This document shows positions 26,814-34,881 of a stretch of DNA of 64,000 nt, piece by piece. Location: NCBI GenBank assembly GCA_002127295.1, contig NFUV01000001.1, positions 496,001 through 560,000 of the forward strand, read 5' to 3'. Position 1 is the first letter of the stretch. Each line of letters starts with the position of its first letter. Made by a program: the position numbers and the translations under genes. Under the pieces are notes generated by a model. It did no database searches. It had not been told where the DNA came from and was given only the letters and a program-made list of their open reading frames with translations. Source of the stretch: Chitinophagaceae bacterium IBVUCB2 (lineage in GTDB: Bacteria; Bacteroidota; Bacteroidia; Chitinophagales; Chitinophagaceae).

Positions 26814-26848
26814 AAAGGATGCCACGGTTTTCAACCGTGGCATCCTTT
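26814..26848. terminator. Long perfect hairpin between convergent genes
   Basis: 16-bp perfect stem AAAGGATGCCACGGTT / AACCGTGGCATCCTTT with a TTC loop, directly after one stop codon and 26 bp from the convergent peptidase stop. The T-run is only three bases on each side, so termination strength is uncertain, but location and stem length make a bidirectional terminator likely. Confidence 0.75.
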
Positions 26849-26874
26849 AGATATTTGCTTACAAATTAATTACA

Positions 26875-29841
26875 TCATTCAACTATTTCTAACCCCCAAT
26901 CTTTTCCTTTCTTAACGGCAGGCACACCTTCAGTGATCCATTTTGCGGGTTTTTCGCCTTTTAATAGCCAATCAAAGAATTGCTGCTCCCGTATCTGAAT
27001 ATCTTTTTTATTCTTTCTTTCTACCAGGTTATGTGCTTCCCCATTGTAGTTAAGCATCCACACTTTTTTATTCAATCTGCGCATAGCAGTAAATAACTCA
27101 ATTCCCTGGTACCAGGGAACTGCACCATCGGCATCATTAGCCATGATCACCATTGGCGTTTTTATTTTCGGAACATGAAACAGTGGTGAGTTCAGGATAT
27201 ACAAGTTTTGTTTCTCCCACAGTGTTGCGCCAATACGACTTTGTGTTTTTTCATACTGGAACTGGCGATTGATACCACCTTCCCAACGGATACCACCATA
27301 AGCACTCGTCATATTTGCAACTGGCGCACCAGACCATGCGGCTTTGAACATATCCGTCATTGTAACTAATTGAGCAACCTGTATACCACCCCAGCTTTGC
27401 CCCTGGATACCGATGTTGGCACCATCAATCCATTTATTTTTCGCTATTAAATCTTTTGCCGCACTCACCACATAATCATAAGCACTCTTGGCAGGATAGC
27501 CAATAGTATAATGAATATCCGGGGAGAATACTACATAACCACGACTTACAAAGAAGGAAACATTCAAGCGGCTGCCGGTAGGAGTTGGTGGGATATAACC
27601 ATGTAATGTTTCTGAATGCGTTTCATAGAAGTACATGATCATCGGGTATTTTTTAGTCGGGTCAAAGTTTTCCGGCTTGTACAAGATACCTTCTGACATT
27701 TTTCCATTAAAAGCTTTCCATTTGTATAACTCTGCAGTACCCCAGTTGTATTCTTTCTGCTGGGGATTGGTAGCATAAAGTTTTGTTTCACCAGACAGGT
27801 CACTACTTACGAATAACTCTGGAGAAACTTCATAACTCTCTTTGGTATAAATATATTTTTCAGCTGCTGTTGCTTTTATCGGGTTACCAAGCGATGCTTT
27901 AACTTTCGATAGTTGAACAGGAAGCATTTTAGTTAATAACTTATAGCTGGCAAATCCATCTTCCTTTCCAGTTTCTGTAAATGTTTGCAACAATAAGGTT
28001 TGACCGGGTTTCACAAATCGTTCTTCCCTGTCGGTTGAAACATAGCGATACCTGGTTTTAGTTTTACGGCCCTGTCCGCCTGTTATTAACAACGGACTCA
28101 TCTTCCCTTTAGGATCTACCTGCCATATATCATATCGGTCATAAACAAATATTGCATCATCATTTTCCTGCCATCTCATTACCCCGTGAGGAGAAGGATC
28201 GCTTGGTGAATCATGATCTTCATCATACAATGGGAATTTTATTTTGGCCGTAATGTTTCTTGCAGAATCTCCATCCCAGGCAAAATAATTTCTCGCTTTA
28301 CTATCGTACCACATTATATATTTTCCAGCAGGAGAAATCATTTGTGGCGCAATAAATCCAGTCATATCTTTTTTCACCAGTTTTGTAGTTCCATCATTTA
28401 GGTTAATTGCATAGATGTCTTTTTTGGTATTTCCAGTCCATTGGCTTTCTACTCTTTTTCCAAAATCCGTTACTCCCACAAACTGATCACCATCACCTTC
28501 GTTTGTCTGATAAATCGTTGGCAATTGCTCAGTTGCCAATTGTTTCAGTGTTTTATTGTCAAATTGGTAAACGGCCAGGTAATTGGTTTGCAGATCTCGT
28601 TGTAAGCGGCTTAACTGTGCTGTTTGTAAATAATCATCATTGTAATGCCATACATCCACTTTCACAAGGTCAATATCAATTAACGTAGTATCTTTTGGTG
28701 GTTGTATAGGTGCCGTTCCAAAAAACAATCTTTTACCGGATTTACTGAAACTGATATTTCCAAATTCACTTACCGTCATTCCTAATTGCATTCCAACAGA
28801 ATTTTTATCGGCTAGCATAGTTGCACTGTCCATTCCTGATGTATAATACCAGAGCTTATAGAACTTCTGCAATTCTTTTGTTTTGGCATCTCTTTCCGCC
28901 ACATAAGCTACTTGTGCACCATCTTCCGAAAAAGTGAAGTTCTTAAAATCATTTCCACCTTTGCTTAATACAATCGTTTTACCTTCTTTTAAATCGAAAA
29001 GTGATACTAATTGCTTGCTTAATGAATCTTTAGGATTTTTGGCTTGTTCAATAATTAATTTCTGCCCTTTTTTACTGAAATTATATTCCAATACATTGGT
29101 AAATATTTTTTCTTTACCATCCATAAGATTACGAACTACGAGATCTGTTCCCGCATCAACAGGAGCGGCAGGCGTTTCGTCCCCTTCTGCATCCTGGTTT
29201 AAGTTATTAAGAGCAATTACAGATTGGATCAATATACCTTCATCATCACTCTCATCTTTATTCTTCTTTTTCTTTTCAGGCATTGTGGCAATTACTTGTT
29301 TTAAAGAGTCAATTACTTTTCCAAGACTATCAGCAATTCGCTTATCTATATTGTCTGGCTTTTTAGGCGCTTCCTTTTTTTCAATTGCTTTTTCCAAATG
29401 ATAGGCTACCCAACCCGCTTCCTTCTCTGGCACTTTATAGGTTTTAACTCTTGGCAGTTTCCAAACACTGTCTTTACCCAACTCCACTATCGCAAAGGAA
29501 TCTTTGGGCATATCATCCGGCCTTTTCTTTTTAATACGGGCATCTCTTGAATCTTTGAATAAAGGTTTGATACGAAAAACAGCATAGCGGCTGTCTTCAG
29601 TTATCACTGCATTATAACCACGGGCAATTATTTTTTTATACCCGGCATCTGATGATTGGATGACCAGTTCATTATCACCTTCCTGCGGATTGATAGAATA
29701 TACCACCCATTTACCATCATTGCTTATCATTCGTTCACCGATGCTTTGCCAGCTATCGTACACCGAATGATCCAATGGTTTTTTTTGTGCAAATACTACT
29801 GTTGCAAAAAGCAATAGGGAAATACTAAAGAGGAGCCTCAT
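26875..29841 (-). CDS. S9 family peptidase (prolyl oligopeptidase type), exported
   Basis: Serine peptidase that cleaves short peptides, often after proline or small residues. ATG at 29841 gives a 988-residue precursor with a signal peptide (MRLLFSISLLLFATVVFAQ); the open frame upstream of it is not family-like. The C-terminal hydrolase domain has the nucleophile motif GQSWGGIQ, the acidic residue in MANDADGAVPW and the histidine in NGEAHNL. The N-terminal part has propeller-like repeats. Between about residues 165 and 240 lies a lysine- and acid-rich insert (EKKEAPKKPDNIDKRIADSL, PEKKKKNKDESDDEG) that likely forms a coiled coil and is longer than in common S9 enzymes. Confidence 0.88.
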   Translation of the reverse strand: MRLLFSISLLLFATVVFAQKKPLDHSVYDSWQSIGERMISNDGKWVVYSINPQEGDNELVIQSSDAGYKKIIARGYNAVITEDSRYAVFRIKPLFKDSRDARIKKKRPDDMPKDSFAIVELGKDSVWKLPRVKTYKVPEKEAGWVAYHLEKAIEKKEAPKKPDNIDKRIADSLGKVIDSLKQVIATMPEKKKKNKDESDDEGILIQSVIALNNLNQDAEGDETPAAPVDAGTDLVVRNLMDGKEKIFTNVLEYNFSKKGQKLIIEQAKNPKDSLSKQLVSLFDLKEGKTIVLSKGGNDFKNFTFSEDGAQVAYVAERDAKTKELQKFYKLWYYTSGMDSATMLADKNSVGMQLGMTVSEFGNISFSKSGKRLFFGTAPIQPPKDTTLIDIDLVKVDVWHYNDDYLQTAQLSRLQRDLQTNYLAVYQFDNKTLKQLATEQLPTIYQTNEGDGDQFVGVTDFGKRVESQWTGNTKKDIYAINLNDGTTKLVKKDMTGFIAPQMISPAGKYIMWYDSKARNYFAWDGDSARNITAKIKFPLYDEDHDSPSDPSPHGVMRWQENDDAIFVYDRYDIWQVDPKGKMSPLLITGGQGRKTKTRYRYVSTDREERFVKPGQTLLLQTFTETGKEDGFASYKLLTKMLPVQLSKVKASLGNPIKATAAEKYIYTKESYEVSPELFVSSDLSGETKLYATNPQQKEYNWGTAELYKWKAFNGKMSEGILYKPENFDPTKKYPMIMYFYETHSETLHGYIPPTPTGSRLNVSFFVSRGYVVFSPDIHYTIGYPAKSAYDYVVSAAKDLIAKNKWIDGANIGIQGQSWGGIQVAQLVTMTDMFKAAWSGAPVANMTSAYGGIRWEGGINRQFQYEKTQSRIGATLWEKQNLYILNSPLFHVPKIKTPMVIMANDADGAVPWYQGIELFTAMRRLNKKVWMLNYNGEAHNLVERKNKKDIQIREQQFFDWLLKGEKPAKWITEGVPAVKKGKDWGLEIVE

Positions 29842-29887
29842 AAAAAATTGTTTTGAAGGCTCTAAAGATAATGGGGAATCAGGAATA

Positions 29888-30745
29888 TTATTGGGGCTTT
29901 TTACCAACGATAAGTCCGTACTGCCAAAGCCCTTTTTTCATACCCTTATATTGATAAAGACAGGCTTTGATATTCTTTTTTTGCATAGTTGTTGCCGGCT
30001 TGGAGAAATTGATTTTCTTCCATAGTAAATACAGGCTGGCTAAGTAATAAAAACGGTATAACCGGCGGGAAGAATGTGAAGCTTCTTTAGAAATATTACG
30101 ATAATTAATATTTGTAAAGCCTTCATTGCTCATGAAAGATTGAAATCGTTCGGGAGATTCTAAATAGTTAACCATCCATCCATCTATCCAGTTCCTAATT
30201 ATTGGGTTATCGTTATTCTCAAAAGCAGTTACAAATCCATCTGCAACAACCAACCGGCCTCCGGGTTTTAATAAGCGAAATGCTTCTTTTATAAATTGCT
30301 CTTTGCTATCAGCATAGCAAATACTTTCACAACCCCACACGACATCAAAGCTTGCATCAGGAAAATCCGTCATACAATAATTCATCACTTTAAAATTGAC
30401 CAGTTGGTGTACGCCTTTCTTTTCGGCATTGTTATGGGCTTGTTGTACTTGCCGTTCGCTGAGAGTAATGCCTGTTACTTTGCATCCAATTGTTGAAGCC
30501 ATAAAAATGCTGCTGCCTCCTACCCCGCAGCCCGCATCTAGTACATGGTCAGTTGATCTTATTGATGCTGCTTCTATCATTACTTCATTCATACGCAGCA
30601 ATGATTCAGGAAACGATCTTACTTTCTCATCCCAGTAGCCGTAATGAATCGCAAGACTGTTATTCAGATCCCAAGAATCCTTATACGCATTTTCCGTGTC
30701 CTTATAATACTGTATAATGTCCTGATGATAATCAGTCGGCTGCAT
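29888..30745 (-). CDS. SAM-dependent methyltransferase
   Basis: A 285-residue class I methyltransferase. SAM motif I is VLDAGCGVGGSSIFMA, followed by VTGITLSERQVQQAHNNA and the aspartate motif region SFDVVWGCESICYADSKE, then FRLLKPGGRLVVADGF. This arrangement resembles sterol, tocopherol and other small-molecule C-methyltransferases, but the substrate cannot be decided. It overlaps the upstream EamA gene by 14 bp, so translation is probably coupled. Confidence 0.83.
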   Translation of the reverse strand: MQPTDYHQDIIQYYKDTENAYKDSWDLNNSLAIHYGYWDEKVRSFPESLLRMNEVMIEAASIRSTDHVLDAGCGVGGSSIFMASTIGCKVTGITLSERQVQQAHNNAEKKGVHQLVNFKVMNYCMTDFPDASFDVVWGCESICYADSKEQFIKEAFRLLKPGGRLVVADGFVTAFENNDNPIIRNWIDGWMVNYLESPERFQSFMSNEGFTNINYRNISKEASHSSRRLYRFYYLASLYLLWKKINFSKPATTMQKKNIKACLYQYKGMKKGLWQYGLIVGKKPQ

Positions 30746-31625
30746 GTTGTATTAATTTTCGTTCTTCTCTTACCAGCAAAATAACATGAATGATCAATGC
30801 AATGGCAATAATAGCAAAGCCAATATAAAACCATTTGCTGAGTAGTTCATTTTCATTGTATACGGCAAATGCCAGCAAAATACCATAAACAGGTTCCAGG
30901 TTAAAAGTAAGATTGACAGTAAAAGCAGATAGCCTTTTCAATGCATAACCTGATAACTGGAATGCAATTACGGAGCAAAACCAGGAAAGCACCAGTAACC
31001 ATCCGAAATTTTCGAGGCTCGGTAAAAAATTGTCGGTAGGGAATTTTTGCAAATAAAAAGGAAGTAACACAGATAGTGTTAGTAAGCCGCCGGTTTGTTG
31101 CCAGGTAAGCATTGTTTCTACATTCATTCTTTTTAAAAATTCCCGGTTGTAAATAGGAAAAAGCGAAGCCAGTATGGCTGATATGATACCGATTATGATT
31201 CCCGTTTTATATTGCTCATCAAAATGAAAGATGATATAAATGCCGACAATTGTAATTATACCTAAGAACAATTCCATCCAGTTGATTCGCTTTTTTAATA
31301 TCAATGGTTCGAATAAGGCAGTAAAAAAACTTATGGATGAAAAACAAACCAGTGCCACCGAAACATTTGAATATTTAATAGAGCCATAGAAAGTAACCCA
31401 GTGCATTGCTGCAATAAAACCAACAGCACCAATTTTTAAAATATCAATGACAGGGATTTTTTTAAGCTTCTTCATTAATCCGAATAGAATCCACATGGTG
31501 GCAGCTGTCAATAAAAGCCGGTACCAAACGATCATGCCTTCGTTCAAAGTAATAAGTCGGCCTAATATGCCAGTAAAACCAGCTAGGAAAACAGCTATAT
31601 GAAGTTGGATGAAGGCTTTTTTCAT
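30732..31625 (-). CDS. EamA (DMT) family transporter
   Basis: A 297-residue inner-membrane protein with about ten transmembrane helices in two EamA repeats. Conserved pieces include the first-helix RLITLNEGMIVWYRLLL and, in the second repeat, LVLSWFCSVIAFQLSGYALKRLSAFTVNLTFNLEPVYGILLAF. The drug/metabolite transporter family exports small molecules; substrate unknown. Its start shares one base with the preceding stop (TAATG), and its end overlaps the methyltransferase gene, so a three-gene operon is likely. Confidence 0.88.
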   Translation of the reverse strand: MKKAFIQLHIAVFLAGFTGILGRLITLNEGMIVWYRLLLTAATMWILFGLMKKLKKIPVIDILKIGAVGFIAAMHWVTFYGSIKYSNVSVALVCFSSISFFTALFEPLILKKRINWMELFLGIITIVGIYIIFHFDEQYKTGIIIGIISAILASLFPIYNREFLKRMNVETMLTWQQTGGLLTLSVLLPFYLQKFPTDNFLPSLENFGWLLVLSWFCSVIAFQLSGYALKRLSAFTVNLTFNLEPVYGILLAFAVYNENELLSKWFYIGFAIIAIALIIHVILLVREERKLIQHAAD

Positions 31626-32227
31626 TAGTCAGTTCTGAATGTTTCTCCCGGATATGATAGAATTTTCGGGTCAGTGCCAAAAATTATATCTTTTGAAATA
31701 AAAAGTTTTCTTATTTTTTCTATTTTTTCGGTACAGTTGTCCCCCATCTTTATTTCTGCTGAACTTGCTTTGTAATTTTCGCAATGAAAACAGATAACTA
31801 TTGATTCTACTAGTTTTCCCAATTTATTATAAAATAGTATTGCATTCCTGGGAGTGAAGCATTGATTTGTTACACCATAATTAGGACGAGCCTTAAAGAA
31901 ATTGTTATATAGAATGTCAGTTAGTTTCCATATATCTTCCTTAGACAACCACTTTTCTTCTACAATGCTATCAGCAATCACACTATCTTTTCTGATAGCT
32001 ATTCCGTTCACATGATACCTGAATGAAACTAATTTAATACTATCACTTTCAGCAAAAGGATAGAATTCTTTTCGTTGAGAGGCAGAATAGATTTTTTTAT
32101 AAAAACAATCTAAATTTCCTTTAGGTTCAAATACATGATTAGTCTTTTGTGCAAACACAACCTGACTAAAAAACAACAATGCTAAAAATAGTATTGGCAT
32201 AGACTTTATAAAAATAGACAAAGGCAT
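31625..32227 (-). CDS. Exported protein of unknown function
   Basis: A 200-residue protein with a hydrophobic signal (MPILFLALLFFSQVVFAQ, starting either at the ATG at 32227 or at the internal Met ten codons on; the cleavage site is the same). The mature part has a motif-like CFHCENYKASSAEIK near residue 145 and an N-terminal NLDCFYKKIYSAS. I do not recognise a family. It is translationally coupled to the EamA gene by a TAATG overlap. Confidence 0.6.
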   Translation of the reverse strand: MPLSIFIKSMPILFLALLFFSQVVFAQKTNHVFEPKGNLDCFYKKIYSASQRKEFYPFAESDSIKLVSFRYHVNGIAIRKDSVIADSIVEEKWLSKEDIWKLTDILYNNFFKARPNYGVTNQCFTPRNAILFYNKLGKLVESIVICFHCENYKASSAEIKMGDNCTEKIEKIRKLFISKDIIFGTDPKILSYPGETFRTD

Positions 32228-32328
32228 TTATATATCCTTTAACAGGAGTAACTATTAAATAAAAGGGGAATAAGAAAAAGACATAACAAGCATAGTAAGT
32301 AATAAGACAAGTGGGATAGCTTGTAAAA

Positions 32329-32377
32329 TGCCGATAAGAATTACCGAACGATGAAGAGTGCGACGCAACGAAAGATG
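32329..32377 (+). repeat. Dispersed intergenic repeat, copy C
   Basis: A third copy, with TGCCGATA, then TTAC, then GAAGAGTGCGACGCAACG and AAGATG. It shares the GTGCGACGCAA core and upstream TGCCGATA with copy A. It lies between a glycosyltransferase gene and a secreted-protein gene. Confidence 0.6.
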
Positions 32378-32403
32378 CTAGTAGCAATAAGCCTGGTAAA
32401 AAA

Positions 32404-33201
32404 TTACTCCGCCACTACTTCATTTTGATGAAGAGCCTTAACCGAACCGGTTACGACTTTAGTTTTTTTTACCCTCTTTCTATAATTGGTAAACAGGCTG
32501 TGCCAACGGAGTTTGAGTACTCCGAGAATTCCTTCTTTTACAATGCCTTTATTCATTTTAGAAATGCCATAGGCCCTGTCCTGGAAAATGATAGGTACTT
32601 CTTTAATTTTAAAACCCAACTTCCAGGCAGCAAATTTCATTTCTATCTGGAAGGCATATCCTACAAATCTTATTTCATCGAGATTGATGGTCTCCAGTAC
32701 TTCTTTTTTGTAACAAACAAATCCTGCAGTCGGGTCTTGTACCGGCATCCAGGTAATCATTCTTGTATATAAAGAAGCGCCTTTCGATAAAGCGATCCTG
32801 TTCTTAGGCCAGTTTACTACACCCCCGCCATTTACATACCTGGAACCAATGGCCAGATCAGCACCTTCGTTTTTGCAGGCATTGTATAAACGGGGCAGAT
32901 CTTTAGGGTTGTGAGAAAAGTCTGCATCAATCTCAAATATAAAAGCATAGTCTCTTTCAATAGCCCACTTAAACCCATGAATGTAGGCCGTACCAAGACC
33001 GAGCTTACCAGTTCTTTCTTCAACAAATAATTGCCCGGCAAATTTAGGTTGCAGCTCTTTAACAATAGAAGCCGTACCATCAGGAGAACCATCATCAATC
33101 ACCAAAATATGAAAGCCCTCCCCAAGGTTGAAGATGGCATGGAGAATACTGCTGATATTCTCTTTTTCATTAAAAGTAGGTATGATGACTAATTTCTCCA
33201 A
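32404..33201 (-). CDS. Polyprenol monophosphomannose synthase (GT2, DPM1-like)
   Basis: Family 2 glycosyltransferase that moves mannose from GDP-mannose to polyprenyl phosphate. The 265 residues begin MEKLVIIPTFNEKENI, then ILVIDDGSPDGTASIV, followed by the metal-binding DxD-type motif FEIDADFSHNPKDLPRL. The acceptor region FVGYAFQIEMKFAAWK and ARG/LYS-rich KLRWHSLF fit the soluble short DPM1 form. Length matches. No membrane helix is seen. The mannosyl lipid would feed protein or polysaccharide mannosylation, which is inference. Confidence 0.9.
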   Translation of the reverse strand: MEKLVIIPTFNEKENISSILHAIFNLGEGFHILVIDDGSPDGTASIVKELQPKFAGQLFVEERTGKLGLGTAYIHGFKWAIERDYAFIFEIDADFSHNPKDLPRLYNACKNEGADLAIGSRYVNGGGVVNWPKNRIALSKGASLYTRMITWMPVQDPTAGFVCYKKEVLETINLDEIRFVGYAFQIEMKFAAWKLGFKIKEVPIIFQDRAYGISKMNKGIVKEGILGVLKLRWHSLFTNYRKRVKKTKVVTGSVKALHQNEVVAE

Positions 33202-33285
33202 TTGCGTACTAAAAGATTAGTAACGAATTTACAATAATAGGAAGAAGTAATCCTGTTAATTTTTTTCACAGGTTATTCGCAATGA

Positions 33286-34053
33286 TTAACTCTTTTTCAG
33301 GATTGTGCGGGTATAGATTTCAGTCAATTTTTGCTTGGTATGCTGCGGAAAATCACCTTTCATCATCCAGTCATAGTATTGAGGTTCCGACTTTAATATA
33401 TCTGCAACGGGGCGGCCTTTGAACTTGCCAAAATTGAAAACTTCTACGCCGTTTTCCATGATAAAGCGACGGGCAAAATCCACTATCTGGTCTTCACCAA
33501 TAACTTTAAGAATGGAATCAATGTTATTACCCAACTCAGGGTAACGTTCAATTTGCGACTCTAATATTTCATGTGTAGCAGATGCATCCACCTCGGCACT
33601 GTGTGCACCGTCAAGAACTTTGCCGCAATAGAATTTATATGCGGCTCCCAGTGTTCGTGGTTCCATTTTATGAAATATGTTTTGTACATCCAGCAGTTTA
33701 CGGTTCTTCATATCAAAATCGACCTGCGAACGCAAAAATTCTTCCATCAATAACGGTATGTCAAACCGGTTAGAATTATAACCTGCAAAATCGCAACCAT
33801 CAAGCATTTGCTTAATTTCCTGCGCTACTTGCTTAAATGTTGGAGCATCTTTTACCATCTCATCCGTTATGCCATGTATGTCGCTTGAAGTTTTTGGTAT
33901 TGGCATTCCGGGATTGATCAGTTTTCGCTTTACACTTTTTGTACCATCCGTCAGGATTTTAACAATAGCTATCTCTACGATTCTGTCTGTACCTAAATTA
34001 ACACCGGTAGTTTCCAGGTCAATAAAAGCGAGGGGTTTTTTAAGTTGCAACAT
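33286..34053 (-). CDS. 3'-5' exonuclease, DnaQ/RNase T-like, with ExoX-type C-terminal domain
   Basis: A 255-residue DEDD nuclease. Exo I is FIDLETTGVNLGTDRIVEIAI, exo II is GYNSNRFDIPLLMEEF and exo III is HSAEVDASATHEIL (HxAxxD); all catalytic residues are present, so 3'-5' exonuclease activity is expected. The C-terminal part (FNFGKFKGRPVADILKSEP, YYDWMMKGDFP) matches a small domain found after many ExoX-like enzymes. It may act as a proofreading subunit or in repair. A TTTG-N18-TAACTTTA promoter candidate precedes it. Confidence 0.88.
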   Translation of the reverse strand: MLQLKKPLAFIDLETTGVNLGTDRIVEIAIVKILTDGTKSVKRKLINPGMPIPKTSSDIHGITDEMVKDAPTFKQVAQEIKQMLDGCDFAGYNSNRFDIPLLMEEFLRSQVDFDMKNRKLLDVQNIFHKMEPRTLGAAYKFYCGKVLDGAHSAEVDASATHEILESQIERYPELGNNIDSILKVIGEDQIVDFARRFIMENGVEVFNFGKFKGRPVADILKSEPQYYDWMMKGDFPQHTKQKLTEIYTRTILKKS

Positions 34054-34089
34054 CAGGGAGTAATTTCTCTTATATTATATTATGGCCGG

Positions 34090-34119
34090 TAAAGTTAACA
34101 GTTTGCTATACTCAGCAAA
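34090..34119 (-). promoter_or_regulatory. Putative promoter of the DnaQ-like exonuclease gene
   Basis: On the minus strand: TTTG (34119-34116), 18 bases, then TAACTTTA (34097-34090), one mismatch from TAnnTTTG. It lies 37 bp upstream of the start codon. Confidence 0.45.
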
Positions 34120-34424
34120 ATCAAATTTTTATCGCTAAATATTTGTGCGCCAAAGATAACGGAGGATAAAGCAGCAGGATAAGTTATTAATTGTTTGATC
34201 TTTCTCGATGTCCCAGAGCATCGCTCTGCTACATACCTAATTCATGATTTGAAATTGCGTTATTCTGCGGGCAAGTATATTATACAGAAAATTTGTACTG
34301 CTTTGCCGTAATATTAGTTTTAAATCTGGTCTATATTCCTATATTATACTAAAACACCCTAAGTAAATACATTTATAACATTAAAACAGCGGCCTTTTTG
34401 CTATGCATAATGGCGCAAAAAAGC

Positions 34425-34432
34425 TACTTTTG
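34425..34432 (+). promoter_or_regulatory. Putative -7 element for the small lipoprotein gene
   Basis: TACTTTTG matches TAnnTTTG, 56 bp before the ATG at 34488. A TTTTTG lies 24 bases upstream, somewhat too far to be a normal -33 element. Confidence 0.45.
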
Positions 34433-34487
34433 CCTTCTTATAATAAAATTCAATTTTATACGTTTAACAGTCAAATATCCCCTTAAA

Positions 34488-34613
34488 ATGAAAAATAAGT
34501 TTTTTGTAGCCGTACTTCTTTTAGCCATTGTAGCAACGATAACATCTTGCTACTCATCCCGCAAATCGGGCTGCCCGACAAATGTAAACTCAAGCGGTAA
34601 ATTCAGGGGCTAA
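34488..34613 (+). CDS. Small lipoprotein, 41 residues
   Basis: The frame from the ATG at 34488 encodes a 41-residue lipoprotein: MKNKFFVAVLLLAIVATITSC as signal and lipobox, then a short mature tail YSSRKSGCPTNVNSSGKFRG. Tails of this shape, ending in RG with GCP, recur in Bacteroidota. A longer frame starting at 34398 is unlikely, because it adds unrelated hydrophobic residues before the signal. It is monocistronic, about 130 bp ahead of the histidine leader. Function unknown. Confidence 0.72.
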   Translation: MKNKFFVAVLLLAIVATITSCYSSRKSGCPTNVNSSGKFRG

Positions 34614-34706
34614 GGTAATTTTAGTAATCTCTTTCTTTTTATTCGATCGACTCAGTATTACTGAGCCAATATTTCATTATTACAAAGTAATAAATACTGC
34701 TATAAA

Positions 34707-34737
34707 TTGGCATAACTGTAAATAATTCCTATTTTTG
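34707..34737 (+). promoter_or_regulatory. Promoter of the histidine operon
   Basis: TTGG at 34707-34710, 19 bases, then TATTTTTG at 34730-34737, a full -7 match to TAnnTTTG and the expected spacing. Transcription should start near 34742, leaving only about four bases ahead of the leader-peptide ATG at 34746. Confidence 0.72.
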
Positions 34738-34745
34738 GCTTACCA

Positions 34746-34802
34746 ATGATAAAACACACACATAATCATCATCATTTCTTGCTCCCTACGAGTAGGCTGT
34801 GA
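34746..34802 (+). CDS. hisL: Histidine operon leader peptide HisL
   Basis: An 18-residue peptide reading MIKHTHNHHHFLLPTSRL followed by TGA. Five of residues 4-10 are histidine, including a run of three. It stands 79 bp ahead of hisG, directly upstream of a terminator whose left arm can pair with a segment (34791-34798) that overlaps the end of this ORF. When histidyl-tRNA is scarce the ribosome should stall on the His codons and leave that segment free. This is the arrangement of known his attenuators; I rate it as seen directly in the sequence. It is too short for routine gene callers. Confidence 0.87.
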   Translation: MIKHTHNHHHFLLPTSRL

Positions 34803-34825
34803 CGATATTATGCTTAAATCATAAT

Positions 34826-34855
34826 AAAGGGCTTACTAAACAGTAAGCCCTTTTT
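34826..34855 (+). terminator. Histidine operon attenuator terminator
   Basis: 12-bp perfect stem AAAGGGCTTACT / AGTAAGCCCTTT with an AAAC loop and a run of five T. The left arm (34830-34837) can alternatively pair with AGTAGGCT at 34791-34798 (8 bp, two G-U pairs), a competing antiterminator. It ends 26 bp before hisG. Confidence 0.87.
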
Positions 34856-34881
34856 ATTTGTAATACAATGAACAAACAATT

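Larger units (their letters stand above)
34054..34487. other. Intergenic region between exonuclease gene and small lipoprotein gene
   Basis: The 434 bp hold the exonuclease promoter candidate, a perfect hairpin CAGAGC-ATC-GCTCTG at 34213-34227, and the lipoprotein promoter element at 34425-34432. The hairpin's neighbourhood (about 34205-34235) shows weak resemblance to the dispersed repeat with core GTGCGACGCA. No gene is visible. Confidence 0.4.

Noticed and set aside
34826-34855. T-box or riboswitch ahead of hisG
   Set aside because: The His-rich leader ORF and the simple two-state stem fully explain the element; no T-box specifier or conserved core is visible.
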